Origin: Pelecanus crispus | Lineage: Eukaryota > Chordata > Aves > Pelecaniformes > Pelecanidae | Assembly (NCBI RefSeq): GCF_030463565.1 | Contig: NC_134649.1 | Location: 33,257,044-33,321,043 of the forward strand | Length of the DNA: 64,000 nt | Direction: 5' to 3' | Part shown: positions 20,901 to 35,000 of the stretch, piece by piece | Numbering within the stretch: position 1 is the stretch's first letter | Layout: each line of letters starts with the position of its first letter | Made by a program: the position numbers and the translations under genes | Notes under the pieces: generated by a model | Told to the model about the DNA's origin: nothing | What the model saw: only the letters and a program-made list of their open reading frames with translations | Database searches by the model: none

Positions 20901-23900
20901 CTGTATTGTTATTCCCTTAGATCAGTCAGTAAGGCTTCATGTGTGGCTGTTCCTTAACCTGATTTTATCAAAATAATCCAGTTTTATAAATTGTTTTAAG
21001 CCTAAAAAGATAGTTTTGACAGTCCCCTATAGGAAGCTTCAGTGACAACTAACACTGATAATTTTTCATTATATATTCTTAACTTTTCTTTAAAAAGCTG
21101 AGTGAGCTTAGGCTGAAACTCTTCCCATTGACCTAGACACTATAATCTTGCTAAATAGATAAAATTTAACATTGGAAAACCAAGCCTTTGCTGGTTTACC
21201 TCTTTATCCTCTTACCAACCCCTCCCCTGCAAAATGACAAAGCCTTTGCAGACTTTATATAAATAAAAAAAGGCTGAAACCGTTCGTCCTGTCATGAAAA
21301 TAACACAAAGTTTGCAGTAACATTAGTTCAGAGTTGCAGCAGATAAGAGGTGTAATGTGCCTTCTGGGTTTTTGTGGGTTGCCTGTCAGGTTTTAAAAAC
21401 TGAAATGGAATATTGTGTTAGAATAGAAACAAGATTGTATCTACCTGAATACAAGAACCCCTTAAAAATTACAGAGTGACATGAGGAAAATGAGAAAGTT
21501 CATGTTTGCTCGTTCATGCTATCAGTACGCTTTTGGGCAAAAGATGAAGAGTGTTAGAGTGAATACAGTGGCTGGAAGAAAGATTTTTTTAATCTTGATC
21601 AGAGTACTAGTACATGGAAGGACCCCAGCTGTATCTCTGCTTGTCAGGATTGCATTGGGGAGTCTTGTGAAATAACAGTATGCCAGAGTGAGACCTGGAA
21701 CAGAGTGGCTGTGGTTTAATGTGCATGTAATGCACAAAATGTAATGATCCATTTTCGTTACCTGCCAGCTCTTCGTTGCTTGAAGACCTTCCATAACAAT
21801 CTTTTCCTTGTGAGGACAAAAAAAAGAAAACGTTAAAGAAAAATTCTTGGTTTTGGCTGTTGCAGCTTTTCGGTCATTGTTATATGTATGTAATTGCAGT
21901 GAACATATTTGCCTCCTCTAGTTAAAGCAGAAAGGAAGCGTACCTAATTCTTATTCATGCCACTTAAGCCTGGTTTCTGGCCAATGTGAAGAAAGCAAGG
22001 AGCACATGTGGGCTGTTGGTACTGCCTCCTGGTACCTGCCTTACTTCATATTAGGCTGTTTTACAGACATCACATCAATGGTTTTTGACCTTCCAGCTTG
22101 AGCTGCTGTCATGCTGGCAGCCTGGAGCTTCTTCACATGCAATGATTTCTCTCTCTACCAAACCTGGTTTAGTAACAGGTTTCCTCTTACACCTTATCTC
22201 TGCTCACCCTTGCTTACAGTGCAGTTCAGCTACAACAGCAGGGGGTGTTCTTAACCTGCATTAAGTGTACATGCAAGATATTTATGCTGATCATACTGTG
22301 GACCAGTTCCTAGGTGAGCTTTGATGTCTTGCAAATCCCTTGAGCCATCCAGCGTTCTCAACATAAATGTGTCAGGTGGCCTTTTCAGCTACTTGACCGT
22401 GACTGATTATTAGTGTGTGGAAACATGTACGCTGTGCAAAATTTCTGTCTTCCTTTTACTTGATTACAGTTTCTCCCTAACCATGAGGTTTCCTGTTCTT
22501 CTGATGGTGTCTGGTTCTCCTCCTAAATTTATATAATCTATTTCTCTGATGTTGTTGTTATATAAAAAGCTGAAAGATATTTCACTGAGCAGGTGAAAAG
22601 CTAGATATTAGGTCTTGTTTAATCTGGTGTCTAAGGCAAAGCTGTTGATAAATATGTTTTAATGATTTAATAAACATTTTAAGGTTTATCACTTAATACA
22701 TTTTAATAACTGAGATGGCAGTCAGAACTTGCTGTTGGAGTAAGTGTTCCCTGGAGGTCATGTAGAAAAATTGGGTAGAAATTTTGAGTAAGGAAGGTGT
22801 GGTATGAATTACTATAGCAGGATTTCTTAAAAAGTGCTGACATGTTCCACATGCTTTAAGCTGTGCTGAAATCTGATTGTTTCGACCAACCCGAGACCTG
22901 CAATTCTTCCAATTTTTGGTTGAATTTTGGTTTCCTGTGTGACATTACATCATCATGATGTCATGCTGCTGGGCTTCTCCTGTAAGGTCTCATTCACTCT
23001 GTGGCAGAAGTAGCCTGTATGGATTAGCTTTTGTCATGGGAATCTGCACTGTAGATGGAGATGCTTTTAAAATTAATTTACTCTCTTTTAGCTTTCCCTT
23101 TTAAAAAATGACCCTTATTATTGTCTCTTTGCAAGAATACCCTTTTTTTAGTAAAAGGTTGGTACTACAAATTACAGTAGTGTTATACAGCAGCATCACT
23201 TCAGGTATTATCACAGAAGTCCCACAGAACCTTGCACATCTGAGCTGAATTCTCCATTTTCAGTTTGTGTTAGAAGGAAAAGGCTGTTGTGAAGTACAAG
23301 TACAATACAAACCAGCGGTAGGCACCTGTCCTCTCTTGGGACATCTGATACAGTTGTTCAGCAATTTAGAATAATAGACTGAGTCTCTAGTAAGTAGAAA
23401 TTTGATGTGAAGACTCTCGATAGTACCTGGGGCGTTACCCAGCTTTGCCACCAGATGATTTGACTTCTTTTGCAGTTTTCCAATATGTGGTGTAAAGAGT
23501 CACTTCAAATGGGATGCTCGGAAAGCTGCCAGATGTTGTTTTGCTGTCTGCAGACAACACTCCCATATTAAGTCTTTAGCTTGGTGCATCAGAGAAGAAA
23601 AAGTACATGCTGTTAAAGTACAAGGTTATTTTCAGCTTTACTGTTTAAAACGGAAGATCTGGAGTGGGAGCCTGGAATCCCATATTGCTAAAACAGTGAA
23701 GTGGCAGCGAAGAGTAAACTGAATTTCTCATTTCCTCTTAACAACTCCCCAAGAGCATTTGATTTCAGTAGTTTTTCTTTAGATACTGATAGTGGATTAA
23801 TTTAGTTATAAATTAATAAGCATGGCATTTAACTCCTACTTTATTCATATTGCATGTATTGTCTTCAGTGTCAGTGCTACTGTAAGTTAGAAAGTAATTT

Positions 23901-26900
23901 TGTGTGTCCTCTGCCCACATCTCTTGATAGCAAAGTACTACAGGCTGTGCTATAGTGATGACTTAAAATCACTGTAACAGAATTGAGGTTTTGGGGTTTT
24001 TTTTTTTTTTTTGGCAGGCATCTATTTAAGATCAAGAGTATGTTTCTAAAACACACTGTCATTTATGTGCCTTTTGGGTAGTTATGAATTCTTGGTAATA
24101 GATGTTTATGATGTGATCTCTCTGTCTTAGCTGACTGTAAATGCACCAGCTATGAAAAACTTAACTTGGGGTTTTGCATTATAAGAAAACGTACTGAGAG
24201 CAGAGGCAGTCAGCCAGTGTGTGGTTTACTCAAATTGAGAGCACACCCAATATCATGCAGTATTGCTAAGCTACTCTAAGTTGTCTGTGTTCAGTGACAA
24301 CTAAAACCAGAACTCATTACACTTTTAGTAATTTGGATTAAAAGAATGAGAAAATTTTATGTCTGCTGAGCAGTTCTGTGGCAGTGCTGGATGTAACCAC
24401 CTGACTGCTCTTCATCATACTCTGGCTTGCAGATCAGTTAAATGAAAGCCCGTCGTAACGCACACTGCTCAGGCATCAGTGCCATTAGACAAGTGGCATT
24501 GCCACTACTTGCTTGGTTTGATTTGTGTTTGTGGTAGCAATAATGAATGTGACTGTGGAGCAGGACGGTCAGGCAACTTAAGAGCGGCTCTGAATTTTAA
24601 CTTAAAGTCCTGAGCAGCATTTGGCTCAAACTTCTTTAACCCCCAGCTGCCTCCTGGGAAGGCAGTGGCCTTTTGGGAAAGCTTTTCTGATCAGCCTCAC
24701 CTACATATCTGCAGGCAGTGGGACTACCTGGAAACAGCCAGCCTGAGAAAAAAAGCCAGCGGTAAATTTCAGATGTCCTCATTTTTCTCACTGTGATGTC
24801 CCCCGCTTGGGAGGGAGGATTGCATCCCTCTCTCTGTATTTAGATGCAGCACTTTCTCTGAGACCTTTCTGATTTGTATTATTTTTGTCTTTTTTCGTGG
24901 GTAAGAAGGAAGCCAAGACAAAGTAGACAAACTGATACACTGTGTGGTTTCATTTCCTTTCTTTTAGAGGAGAATAGTGCTAGGAGAGCAGCACATGGTA
25001 GGAAAGATGGACTATCACACTCCCATCTCTAGAGCTAGGCTGCAGCAACAGTCTGTCTTGATGCGCTGGGCAATAGGACACCTTTGAACTCAGCTCTTTA
25101 GATCTGTTCTACTTGTGTTACTCTGAGCCCGGGAGAAATAGTCCGTGTTCACCAGTACAAAGCAGATCTAGCATCATAAACCAAAGGCAAATGGAGTGAG
25201 CCTCAATTAAAATAAAAGAGCAGTTGCCCAAGAAGAAATATTAAGTAAAACCCACAAAACAACTTTATCTTGTATCCTGAGCAATGAGTGAAATGGCCAG
25301 GCTGAAGAACAGTTGACTTTCTCAGGCTGAACAACTGATGCTGATTGTGCCAGGAGCAGGGATGCAGCCTGGCTGCGGCTGCTGCGTGGCTTCACAAATT
25401 CAGAGCACTGATCGCTGTGACTGTGCCAGTGCTATGGTTTACCAAATGTTTTTTCTGCTTAGCTGCAGCAGAAGGCTCAGAGATGGTGCTTAAAGGCTGA
25501 TGGCATTCCCCGGTTGGGGGCTTACTGCTGTGCTGATCCTGTTGTGATGGATCTGGTGTCTTCAACAGAACATGTACCATGGTTTTCAGGTAAAAGCAAG
25601 TAGATTTTTCCTTTTCTGAGTAATCAGTTCCACAGATCTGGTCCAGCTGACTGCATCGTGCAGAATAGATGTCTGAAGCTTTTGATAGTTCTAGATAAAG
25701 TGTTATTTCCCATTGTGTTCAGCAAGTGCTAAGAGGAGAAAGGAAGCTATCCACTGAGCCTAAATCAATAAAAAGTAACACTGAATTATCTTGACAATGG
25801 ACTTTTTTTTTTCCATCTGAAGAATTTAGAGGACAGGCGCTCTGTTCCTGACAGTGACTGATGGATGCGGCTCAGAGTTTAAACTGTAAACTGCTCTCAT
25901 ACTGATTAAAATGTATTTGTGTACCTTGCTGGGGGAGAAGGGAAAAGTTTGATCTGGTGAGCACAGATAAATTCTCATATGACGCTACTGTATGAATGAA
26001 ACAATTGTTTTCAAGGTATTTCGGTTTCAGTTTGTATTCCTGGTCCATGGTAAATGAAGTTGTGGTACCTTTAAAAGCAGCTTAAGGAAAGGTTTTCATT
26101 TAACACAAGAAGCTGAAGTACGTTTCTCCTCTTAACAGTTTTTTTCCCTTGGAACCAGCATAGTTACTGTCGGATATAAGTTCACTTGAGTTTCGGAGGT
26201 ACCAGACTGTGCTATAGTGTAAACACAGCTGCTATCCAGTAAAATAGCTTCAGTCTTCTCTAAAGTATACAAGTTCAGCATTAGTACAGTAATAGATGCT
26301 TATTTTATTAACTGTTAGTCTGCCGGTCGGCTTTCTTGGCAAACTAAAACGATGAAGTACACCATATGCCTGGCCTTCCATTAATTCATAAAGGATGCAC
26401 ATGGAGAGTACTGCTGTAGCTTAATTGAGAAAACCTACATCTTCTGGTCACCCAAAGGAATGAACAGGGGGATTCCTTCCTCAGATTGTAATATGGAAAG
26501 AGTACATGTAATGATGTGCAAGCCATGTTATTTATGCTGGTTCAGTTAGTTTATATAACATGCCTGAATGTTGGGTACGGTTGCATGTACTTTAAATACC
26601 AGCATAGATAAGGTCATCTGGTGTTCAACACTGAATGGGAAACTGGTCAGGAGCAATGAATCGAGTACTAGTGAATGCCAGTAGACATAACCCCTCCAAG
26701 TGCTTGTCAGTACTGCAGTCATCAGGGAAGCAGAGGTAGTCATCCTCTATATAGAACTTCTAATTATTTATTTTTATTGCTGTATTAACGCTTGTATTTC
26801 CCATGGATCCTTTCCTAATTGATACAAGTTTTCTTTATTTTTTAGCTTATCAAGGACAACTTACTTATGTAATACACAAGTTAAACAGCATGATGATACA

Positions 26901-29620
26901 ACTTAGCTGATAAATGCAAACCCTTGTATGGCTGTGCTTATTTCACATAAGCTGGGCATAATGGTTCTCTCATCAGAACCAGCTTTAAGGAGACTTTTTC
27001 CATAAATGGATGTCTCCCAGTTCCACAAGTTTTTGGATTAAAAAAGTGAAAGTGCACAGTGGAATTTTATCCTTATAGTAACTTAAATATAATTTACCTA
27101 AAATAGCTCAACTTTGTGTGTGTGACCATACAATGATTGAATATGTAGAACTTGTCGAATATCAATATTTAACATATTGAACAAGACTGACTTCCCTTGT
27201 GCTGGTTGTGAATTGTTTTTTTTATTTTGAACACTGTGGTGTGTAAATCTCCTAAAGCTATCTGTAACAGCACTGGTGTTCTCTTCAGTCCACAACATAT
27301 TATATGCATATGTAGAGCTAGCGGGTGGGAAGGAAGAGGGGGAATACAGCTGCTAGGTGGCAGTGAGAAGTTGCTCAGCGCACGCTCTGGCGGGTGGGAA
27401 GCATTGCTGCTGAGAGCAGACAATTAGAAGGGAGGAAATAAAGATTTCAAGGCTTCCTGAACATTATTTGGGATTGGTGATTGAAGAAGTCTGTTATTGC
27501 TGAAAGTGCAGTTAACCTGAAAGTATGATTCAAGCTATTGTTTTGCACTCTGAAAGTTATTAAAAGCAACTGTGTAGCTCGTAAGTCAGATTGCATTGAT
27601 CGGCGAAGTCACTCTGACAAACTGTATGCTGTCTTCCCATGGCTTCTCTCGCCATGATGCAGGGGGAGATTTACAACAGAACACGCTGCCAGTCTGCTGT
27701 AATGCTCAGTGGCAACCACCTGAAACTGCTCAGTGGCTGCACAACAAGCTCATGTTTATGCCTCTGCTGCACATCCCTTTTCAGCAAAAACAGGGTCGCT
27801 GAGCTATGTGCCATGCTGCTTCAGGTGCTGGTGTTGCAAGTTAATTCCTGTTTGAGAAGTTTTGGGAGTTCATGTAAATGAGGAATGTAAACATTTTTTA
27901 CTCTGAGCTCCGTAGTTTCCAGTCTGTGTTTACGTATTTCTTATGACTCAATCAGAATGCAGCCTTTGCTCCATCCTACCGTACCATGCAAAATGGGCAT
28001 TATTGCCCCAACAGATTGCAGATCTCTTAGCCACGATGATGCGACACTAATGGGTTTATAAATAACTGAAGTTATGAAATCTCATTCATCTTTGCTGCTA
28101 GAATTGAGTGCTGTACCTGACCAGAAAGACAAAGGGGGTAGTAGTTGCTTATAAATCTTATAAATAGGGGGTGTTTCAGCCGGGACAGAGTCTCCTGTTT
28201 GGTTTTGTTGTGCGAGTTTGCTCCAGTGGAAAGTTTAGTGTGGGGTAGGGATGAATGAGTGGGTGTGGTGTGGCGCTGCTTTTTTGGGTGTAGTGCAGCC
28301 TTATTCTAGTTTACTTATGCGTGAAACTATAGCCAAGTTGTGAAGAATGCTCACAAGTCTTTTAAAAACAGGTAGGGGGTACAGTCTAGAAACAAACATC
28401 TTTTTGAGATACGTTTCCTTGTTCCATGTTGAGGCTGAGCCCTGCGGAGCTGTCATTCTCAAGGAAAGCCTGACCTTTTTTTCCAGGTTCCTCCTCTTTC
28501 TGTAACATCAAAGGTTCTCGTAGCACGTGTTGAGGCAAGAACTTACTTGGACATTAACTGTTAGCACTTTGATTTCTGCTCTTTTCGTTGTTACTTGTTT
28601 GCGGAGATGTGGCGTAGGTGGAAGATTTTTCGTGATGCAGACCCAGGGTCAGCATGATGTCCACTGTTTCTTCACTGAATCCAGGTACAGGGGTGAACAA
28701 AGCAATTACATGAGTCTCCCTGTTCATGCTGGGGTATTTTGAATCTGAAGTGTGAGACAGCTCTGCATTTTCACTTCCCTTCACACACCAAAAATCTAAA
28801 CTCTCTTGTTTCATCTTCATCTGAAAGTGAGTGGTAGACAGAAATAAAATTTAGGAGGGGAAAAGGACAGCTCTGAAAAATTTGTGTTTATTCTGGTTTT
28901 CTCCTTACTGCTCATTTCTAAGAGGTAGACTCCCTCTCCTGCTCTTTTCCCCCTTTCTCCTCTTCAGAAGCTATCCTTTTCTAGTTCTGGTGCTCGAGAG
29001 CTGAAAGTGTGAATCACATTGAGCATGTCCCCAGCCTCATGGGTTGCCCTAAGCCAGGATAAAGCCAGGATGCGTACAACCAATTTGGGCCAGAAACAGC
29101 CAGCAGGTTGTTTTTTTTTTTTTCTTCTCAGTAACTGAATTTTATCACAGTAACTGACATACTAATGAACCGACTTGTAATTAACGTCAATGAAAATTTA
29201 ACTCAGTTGTTATTTAAATAATGCAATAATCTCAGTAGCAGCATGTGTAGGGTTTTGTATCATCACACAGTGAAGACAGAGGATGGAAAGTTAAAGATAA
29301 AACAGTAAAAATCATTGAGAGCTGACAGTTTAGGAGGCTGTGAGAAATATTTACAGTGTTTATTGTAGTAATGAACACTGTAGAGTTCATGGAGGCAGGA
29401 AACGAATAAGCTCTTTGGGACACTGGTCTTGGAGCCTTTTCTCACATCACAGAGGTACAGTGCAATGGATTTGTTTGGCTGAAGCGAAGAAAAGCTTCGA
29501 GTCCTGAAAGAAACTGGGTATGTGGACCTGGGGTGGCTATTGCATGGGGAAGAGCAAGAGTTTTTGTTTGCCTTTTGTTTTACTAAGAGTTTGACAGAAT
29601 GAGATGTGTATAGGCAACCT

Positions 29621-29648
29621 TATTTTTATTTTATTTTATTTTATTTTA
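29621..29648 (+). repeat. (TTTTA)n microsatellite
   Basis: About five TTTTA units in tandem. Confidence 0.75.
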
Positions 29649-29979
29649 CCCCTACGTTCTTTAGATCTAGGAAGTTCTCACTTTCACCGTGAAGTGCCAG
29701 TAAGTGGGCCTTGTAGGGCAGGAATTTTAGGTGTAGAAGAGATTTGCTACAACGGTGTGTTGTAGATCAGTAAAATAAATTACCAAGTCTTTTGCTAAAG
29801 CATTTGATTTGCTTGGTCCCCAACTCGTTCATGGAAATCTCTGGACCAACTAGTTAATGTTTGTAGGAAAAGATTTTGTTTCTGAAGCAACTGAATATTT
29901 TCTAGGTGCTTATTCTTTCTTTCACCTTTTGTTTCTCTGATCCTTAGGACCAGATGGCAGTGACTGCTTTTACTGACAG

Positions 29980-30005
29980 CCCCCACCCCCCCCACCCCCA
30001 CCCCG
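29980..30005 (+). repeat. C-rich tract (i-motif / quadruplex potential)
   Basis: Runs of five, eight, five and four C separated by single A. The complementary strand has four G runs with one-base loops, a strong quadruplex candidate in an otherwise AT-rich intron. Confidence 0.6.
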
Positions 30006-31964
30006 TTTTCCTTCTCCCTTGTCTGGCTCCCCCTCTCCCCAAGTTTGTGTGTACCATGGGAGAGAGCCTAACACCCTTTCCTTCTTGAGGCTTTTCTTAG
30101 GAAATTTAAGCTTTTCAGGCATGATGCTTCTTTAAATACATACGATAAAATGCTTCTGCAGTCAGGAAATTGAGTGGTGCTAAAAATGATCTTTTTCTTG
30201 TTGTCTGAGAAATATTCTGATGTTCCCACTTTTGAATCCAAACAAAACTAAGGATGAAACAGTGCTATTTCCAAAGCAATAGTCAATCTCCACAATCAAA
30301 AATGTTGAAAAAGTAACTAGTACCACTAAATGAGCATATGCAGAAGATAACATTTAAGTCCCATGGTCTGGAAAGAAGGACTGATCAGAATCTGCCTTGC
30401 TCAAGATTTCAGAGTAAGGTTTGAACAAGAAAAGCTCCTGATCTCCCTTACCCATTGTGTTTGCAGCGTATGAAGTGCAAATGTATGGTTTTGTATGTTC
30501 TGGCCTTCAGCACTGCATTGCTCTGCAAGGCTGCAAGAGCATTGTTTTAGTTGGTTTGTTTTTTTTTTTCCAGCTACAGTGCTTTCTTAGTAATACCAGG
30601 TCCAAAGCTGCCACGGGGGTAGGCTTTAGCCTTCCAGTTTCTGAATACATCTTTTTGACCTGCTTGGTACAGGCCCCTTTTTTGTGGGGTCGTCCACAAG
30701 TTGGTCCTCTTTCTCTTTTGGAAATCCTTGCTCCGATATAAAGGCTGGTTTGCTGCGATGTCTGATCTCCTTTACCTCCGCAGCACTGTTTTCCTCTCCT
30801 TCCCATTTGGATAGCTTGCATTTTAGAGAGCTACAAGTTATGATCTTGTTTTGCTTGGCACGTGAGGAGCCTTGATGCAGTTCACTGACACCATAAGCTT
30901 ACTGTGGCTTATCAGTGTCTTCAACTTCGCCTTCTTGCCTTGAGCACTTGGACCTTGAAAAAATAACGTGTCCTCCTACGGCAAAGCCTCCTTTACCTTA
31001 AGTCTAAGAATTAAAATTAGTATGTCTCTGGGAATTGGTGGACACTTCTTAAAAGTGCAAGATGCCATTTTTCTGTGGAAAAGAGATAGCTTGCACAGTT
31101 AATCTACAGCATAAACCTATGAAATAAGTTCTGCAGAATTAAAATTCAAGTGGGGGTTATGCAGATTGCCTTATTTGAATATTTAAATCTTCGGTAGCTT
31201 TTTGATGACTGCTTTATCATTGTTTTCCATATATATGCAATGATGCTCATTTACAGCCTTCCCCAATCAGTTATACAGCAAATACCACTGCTATAAATAA
31301 AATGTCATTTGCAGGAGACAGAGTTTTGTAAGTTAAATGAGGAAGGAATGTTCCCTTTGAAGAAATGTTACCCATGATCAGTTGGTCAGGATTTTCTTCA
31401 CAGGATTATTAAAAAGGAGTGGTTGAAACGTACATTTTTCCATTCCCCTTCTTCCCTGATACTAGCCAAGAAGTACTTTTTTTTTTTTTTTTTTGGTAGT
31501 GTTTCAGAAAGATTATGTAAAAGTGAAAAAACATCTCTGAATGTTGTTTCATGTTGCAGCTCAGTCAGTGTAGTGGTTGGCTCTCAGAAAGAAGCAGTGC
31601 TGTTTGTCACCATCCGTGGCCATGCAGTCGTACCCTCCTCTCTGCCATGGCTGCTATCCTAATCCTGCAGTCAGCTGTTTCTTCTCTTCAACAGAAAACT
31701 AATCACACTCTTGTTTTTTCTTCTTCTTTTTGTTTTCTTGGTCAGATCGTGCTTTGGCTTTTGCTTCTGCACGGTCTACTAAATAATTCAGATATTTTTG
31801 TCTAGTTATTCAGTATCACTGGCTTTGCTGTTAGCGTTTAGGCAGTGTCAGTAAACCCATATTTGTCACCATTGGGGAAAAACACACTTATTTTTGCTGT
31901 TACAATCTGAAGCACCATTAGCATCTGACAGAGATATACCACTTCATCAGCTCATACAGCCGCA

Positions 31965-32075
31965 CATCGGACTGCTGAGCTGCTTCTGATCCTGGTTCCA
32001 CCGTGGGCTTTCCTGCACCTGCAGGGAAATCACATAACCTTGTCTGCAGTTTTATCATTTCTCATGGGAGTGATA
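31965..32075 (+). repeat. possible ancient MIR-like SINE
   Basis: The order CTTCTGATCCTGGTTCCACC, AAATCACATAACCTTGTCTG, CAGTTTTATCATTTCTCATG, GGGAGTGATAG resembles the MIR core and its 3' flank (gain of AATCACTTAACCT, then CAGTTTCCTCATCTGT and GGGATAATA). The match is weak and from memory. An old CORE-SINE or chance are both possible. Confidence 0.3.
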
Positions 32076-35000
32076 GATCCTGCACTGGGCTGGTGACTCT
32101 TGTTGAATCAGTTTTAAAGTAACTTAGATTAGATTAGTTTGAGGTGATTATACTCAAGACTTCCTACTTCTACAGGGACCATGACATTTCATCAGTGATG
32201 CTATCTTTGGAAGATACAGAGCAGCTCAGGTCAGAATGCATCTTATGGTAACAGCACTGTAGTTCTTTAAGAGTGCGCAGGAAACCTATAAACCAGGTTG
32301 GGAATCAAAGTAAAGATCTGACTGCCGAATTCAAACTGCAGAGGACTTTTTTGGAGCAGTTATTGGAGGTTAGGATGTAGGATAACCTGCCCCCAACAAT
32401 CTTTGTTAAGGGTTCTTTAAATATGCCTTGTAGGAAGTTGAATTTTGCCTCATCTAGGATTTCTGACTTGAGGTTGCAATTTTTACTCAAATAGTTGAGA
32501 TGGAAAGCGAATATATTTAATAAAAACATCATTAGAAGTTCTTACATTCACTTTTGGAGACTTGAGCAAAGAGACACAGCCTTTAAGAGTTTTGGTTTTG
32601 GCTTCCCCGGTGTTTCAAGATTCACAGTCATTTTTTTGCTTTTAAATTAGGGAATGCATGTGAGTAGGAAATCACTGTAGTCCTGTCAAGGCCTAACATT
32701 GGGGTGGTATACAGGTAGCATGCTTTGAATTGATGCTTGAGCTGGTCTACTAGGGGAAAGAGAAGAGAACATGTGAGAAGAAGTGAAACCTGCTACTGTT
32801 TAATTTTCTTCTGGTGTTTCTGTAATGTGCTAGTAGTGGACTTTGTGAAGAGTGGGTCAGTCACAGGTTGCGGGAACTGCGAGGGGAAGGAAGAGTCCTC
32901 ACTGCTCCTTGGCCCCAAGGTGACTTAGTGCAGGGCACTGAGAGCTCTCCGTGTGGTGAACTGTTAGCAGGGGAAGATGATACCTTTGTGTTGAAGTGCT
33001 ACAAACGTCTGCTGTGTCCTGAGATGTTGATCCTCTTTCTCCAATCATGAAATCAGTGACGCTGCACATGAGGTAGCACATGCTTTGCTGGGCCCCAGGG
33101 AGGAGCAGCAGTGGCTGGAAGGAGGAGCGAGAGGTGCAGCCCCTGCTCAGAGCCTGACCTGCACTGCGGAGCAGGAGGGGTACATGCACACTGCTGGCTC
33201 TGAGGAGAGGGTGGGGAGAGGGGAGCGGGGAGCAGGGCTGCTGCAGATGCTGTGATAGTGCCGGCACCTGCCGTCTGCAGTGCTGTTTGGTAGCGTTCCA
33301 GTACTTCTGTGGTAATGAGATGTTGCCTTTCACAGTAATGAAACAGTGAGGTTAAGCTATGAAAATAAAAACCTGAGGCATAGAAGTCCTGAAGCGATGC
33401 TGAACTCTGAAACGTGGTTTTGTGAAGAAAATGACACAACAGGCCTGGAGTCCTGACTCTTGAAAGTTTGTAGTCTCATTTTCTCTTGGGCTTCATCTCA
33501 AACTAAAAACTGCTTATTAGTGTTTCTGAAAGCAAGACCTGAGCATTGGTAGTCTTGATGATGAGATGGCTTTGTAGAGTGTGTTAAATGAGTGTTGAGT
33601 GTGGTTGTCACTTCTTTTTTTTAAAGTCCTCCTTCCATTTATCACTTCCCAAATGTATTAGCTCCAGCACTTGAATTCACTTGGTAGGTTGAGGCTTACT
33701 TCTTGACAGTAGGTAGCAGAGAGTCCTTGCTAGGAAAAATGATACTCGGTTTCACTTGCCAAAGACAACTTCTGCAGCCACGGGCTTTCCCCATTTTAAT
33801 TCCCTGTTCTGTGACCTGCTCTGGCTACCCAGGAGTAAGTTAATTTCTTCATAAGGAAAATTATGAGTTCCGAGTCTGCTTTCATCCAACTCGATGTTTT
33901 GCAATGAGTGCTTTTGATAAACTGTGTCCTATTTGCTTCTGCAGCTTTTATTTGCAATCATGGGGGTTTTTTTTAGTGTCGCTGCTTGTTAAAATAGGTT
34001 TTCCATCTGTTGGACAGCAGCTTGATTCACAGTTGCATCTGTCTATATAGACTATATGTTAAAGTATCATTAGTGTGCATAAAAACAAATACAGATTCTT
34101 CATTAAGGTTTTTTTTTAATTGAAATTATTTAAACTTGAATTACTTAAATTTAAATTATATCGTACCAAAACTACAAACTTTGAAACCAGGTATTTTCCA
34201 TCTTAATTTTCACTCTAGCCTGCCATTGACAATTTGACTAATAGGGGTTAGTTTGCTCAGGGAAGAAAGCCTGACACTCCATGTCTGTAAGAAGTATGAA
34301 TGAGATGCCACTCCCTTTGTTGTCCCCTAATACCAGTGCCAGTATTTTAAAAATAGGAACCTAAGGTTTGACCAGCAAGTCTGTTTTTAAACCCGAATCT
34401 AGGAGACTGGCTATAATTTCACAAGTGATGTGCACCAAAGAGCACCGGTTGAATTGGAGACGTGTTGGAGTTCCTCCTTGCTCTAGGGAAATTGGATCTG
34501 TATAGCTCGGCGTCGATGTGTTGATAAATAGGTTTAGCTCCTAACCTTTAAACTTCTGTATTGGTGGGGTGGAGAGTGTCTTTGGGAATAAATGTTGTTG
34601 GTGTTAAGCTGGGCTTTATTGTGGATCTCAAATGTCTGGAGGTGGCTGATGGGGTCTGTTTGTCCTGTGGTTGTGTTGGCATGTCAGGGAGAGTTGCCCT
34701 TTCTGTGTGTAGCTTGTGGTTTAGGAGCTCTTCTGAGAAATGGGTGTAATATATTACCTTTTGCTGTATCGTGTACTATTTCAATGACATGACAAAAGAA
34801 GGAAACAAGTAGGAGTATGCTTTTACATATTAAAAGCATTTTATGTGATTGACTTTTTTTAAAATGTCATATTTGCAAAGTACCTACCTTCCCCCTCCAC
34901 TTCTCCTGTAATTGTTGTATTGTCTGCAGTGGTGACATCCGTTAGGTGGTTCTCTGGAATAGGAGTTCAATTTCAAAAAAGGATTTGGAAGATAGTGCAG

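Larger units (their letters stand above)
13966..31964 (+). other. SFMBT1 first intron, part 2
   Basis: Eighteen kilobases of AT-rich intron. No exon, RNA gene or nameable dispersed repeat was recognised. Simple repeats include a 21-A run (17911-17931), T runs near 24000, 29110 and 31480, a pentanucleotide TTTTA repeat (29621-29648) and a C-rich tract (29980-30005). The longest open frames, for example 133 codons at 20303-20704, have no recognisable domain and no coding-like composition. Confidence 0.55.

Noticed and set aside
32899..33333. A 144-codon minus-strand frame in the intron
   Set aside because: No recognisable domain, biased to Gln, His, Leu and Ser from a locally GC-rich patch, and a second overlapping frame is equally open.
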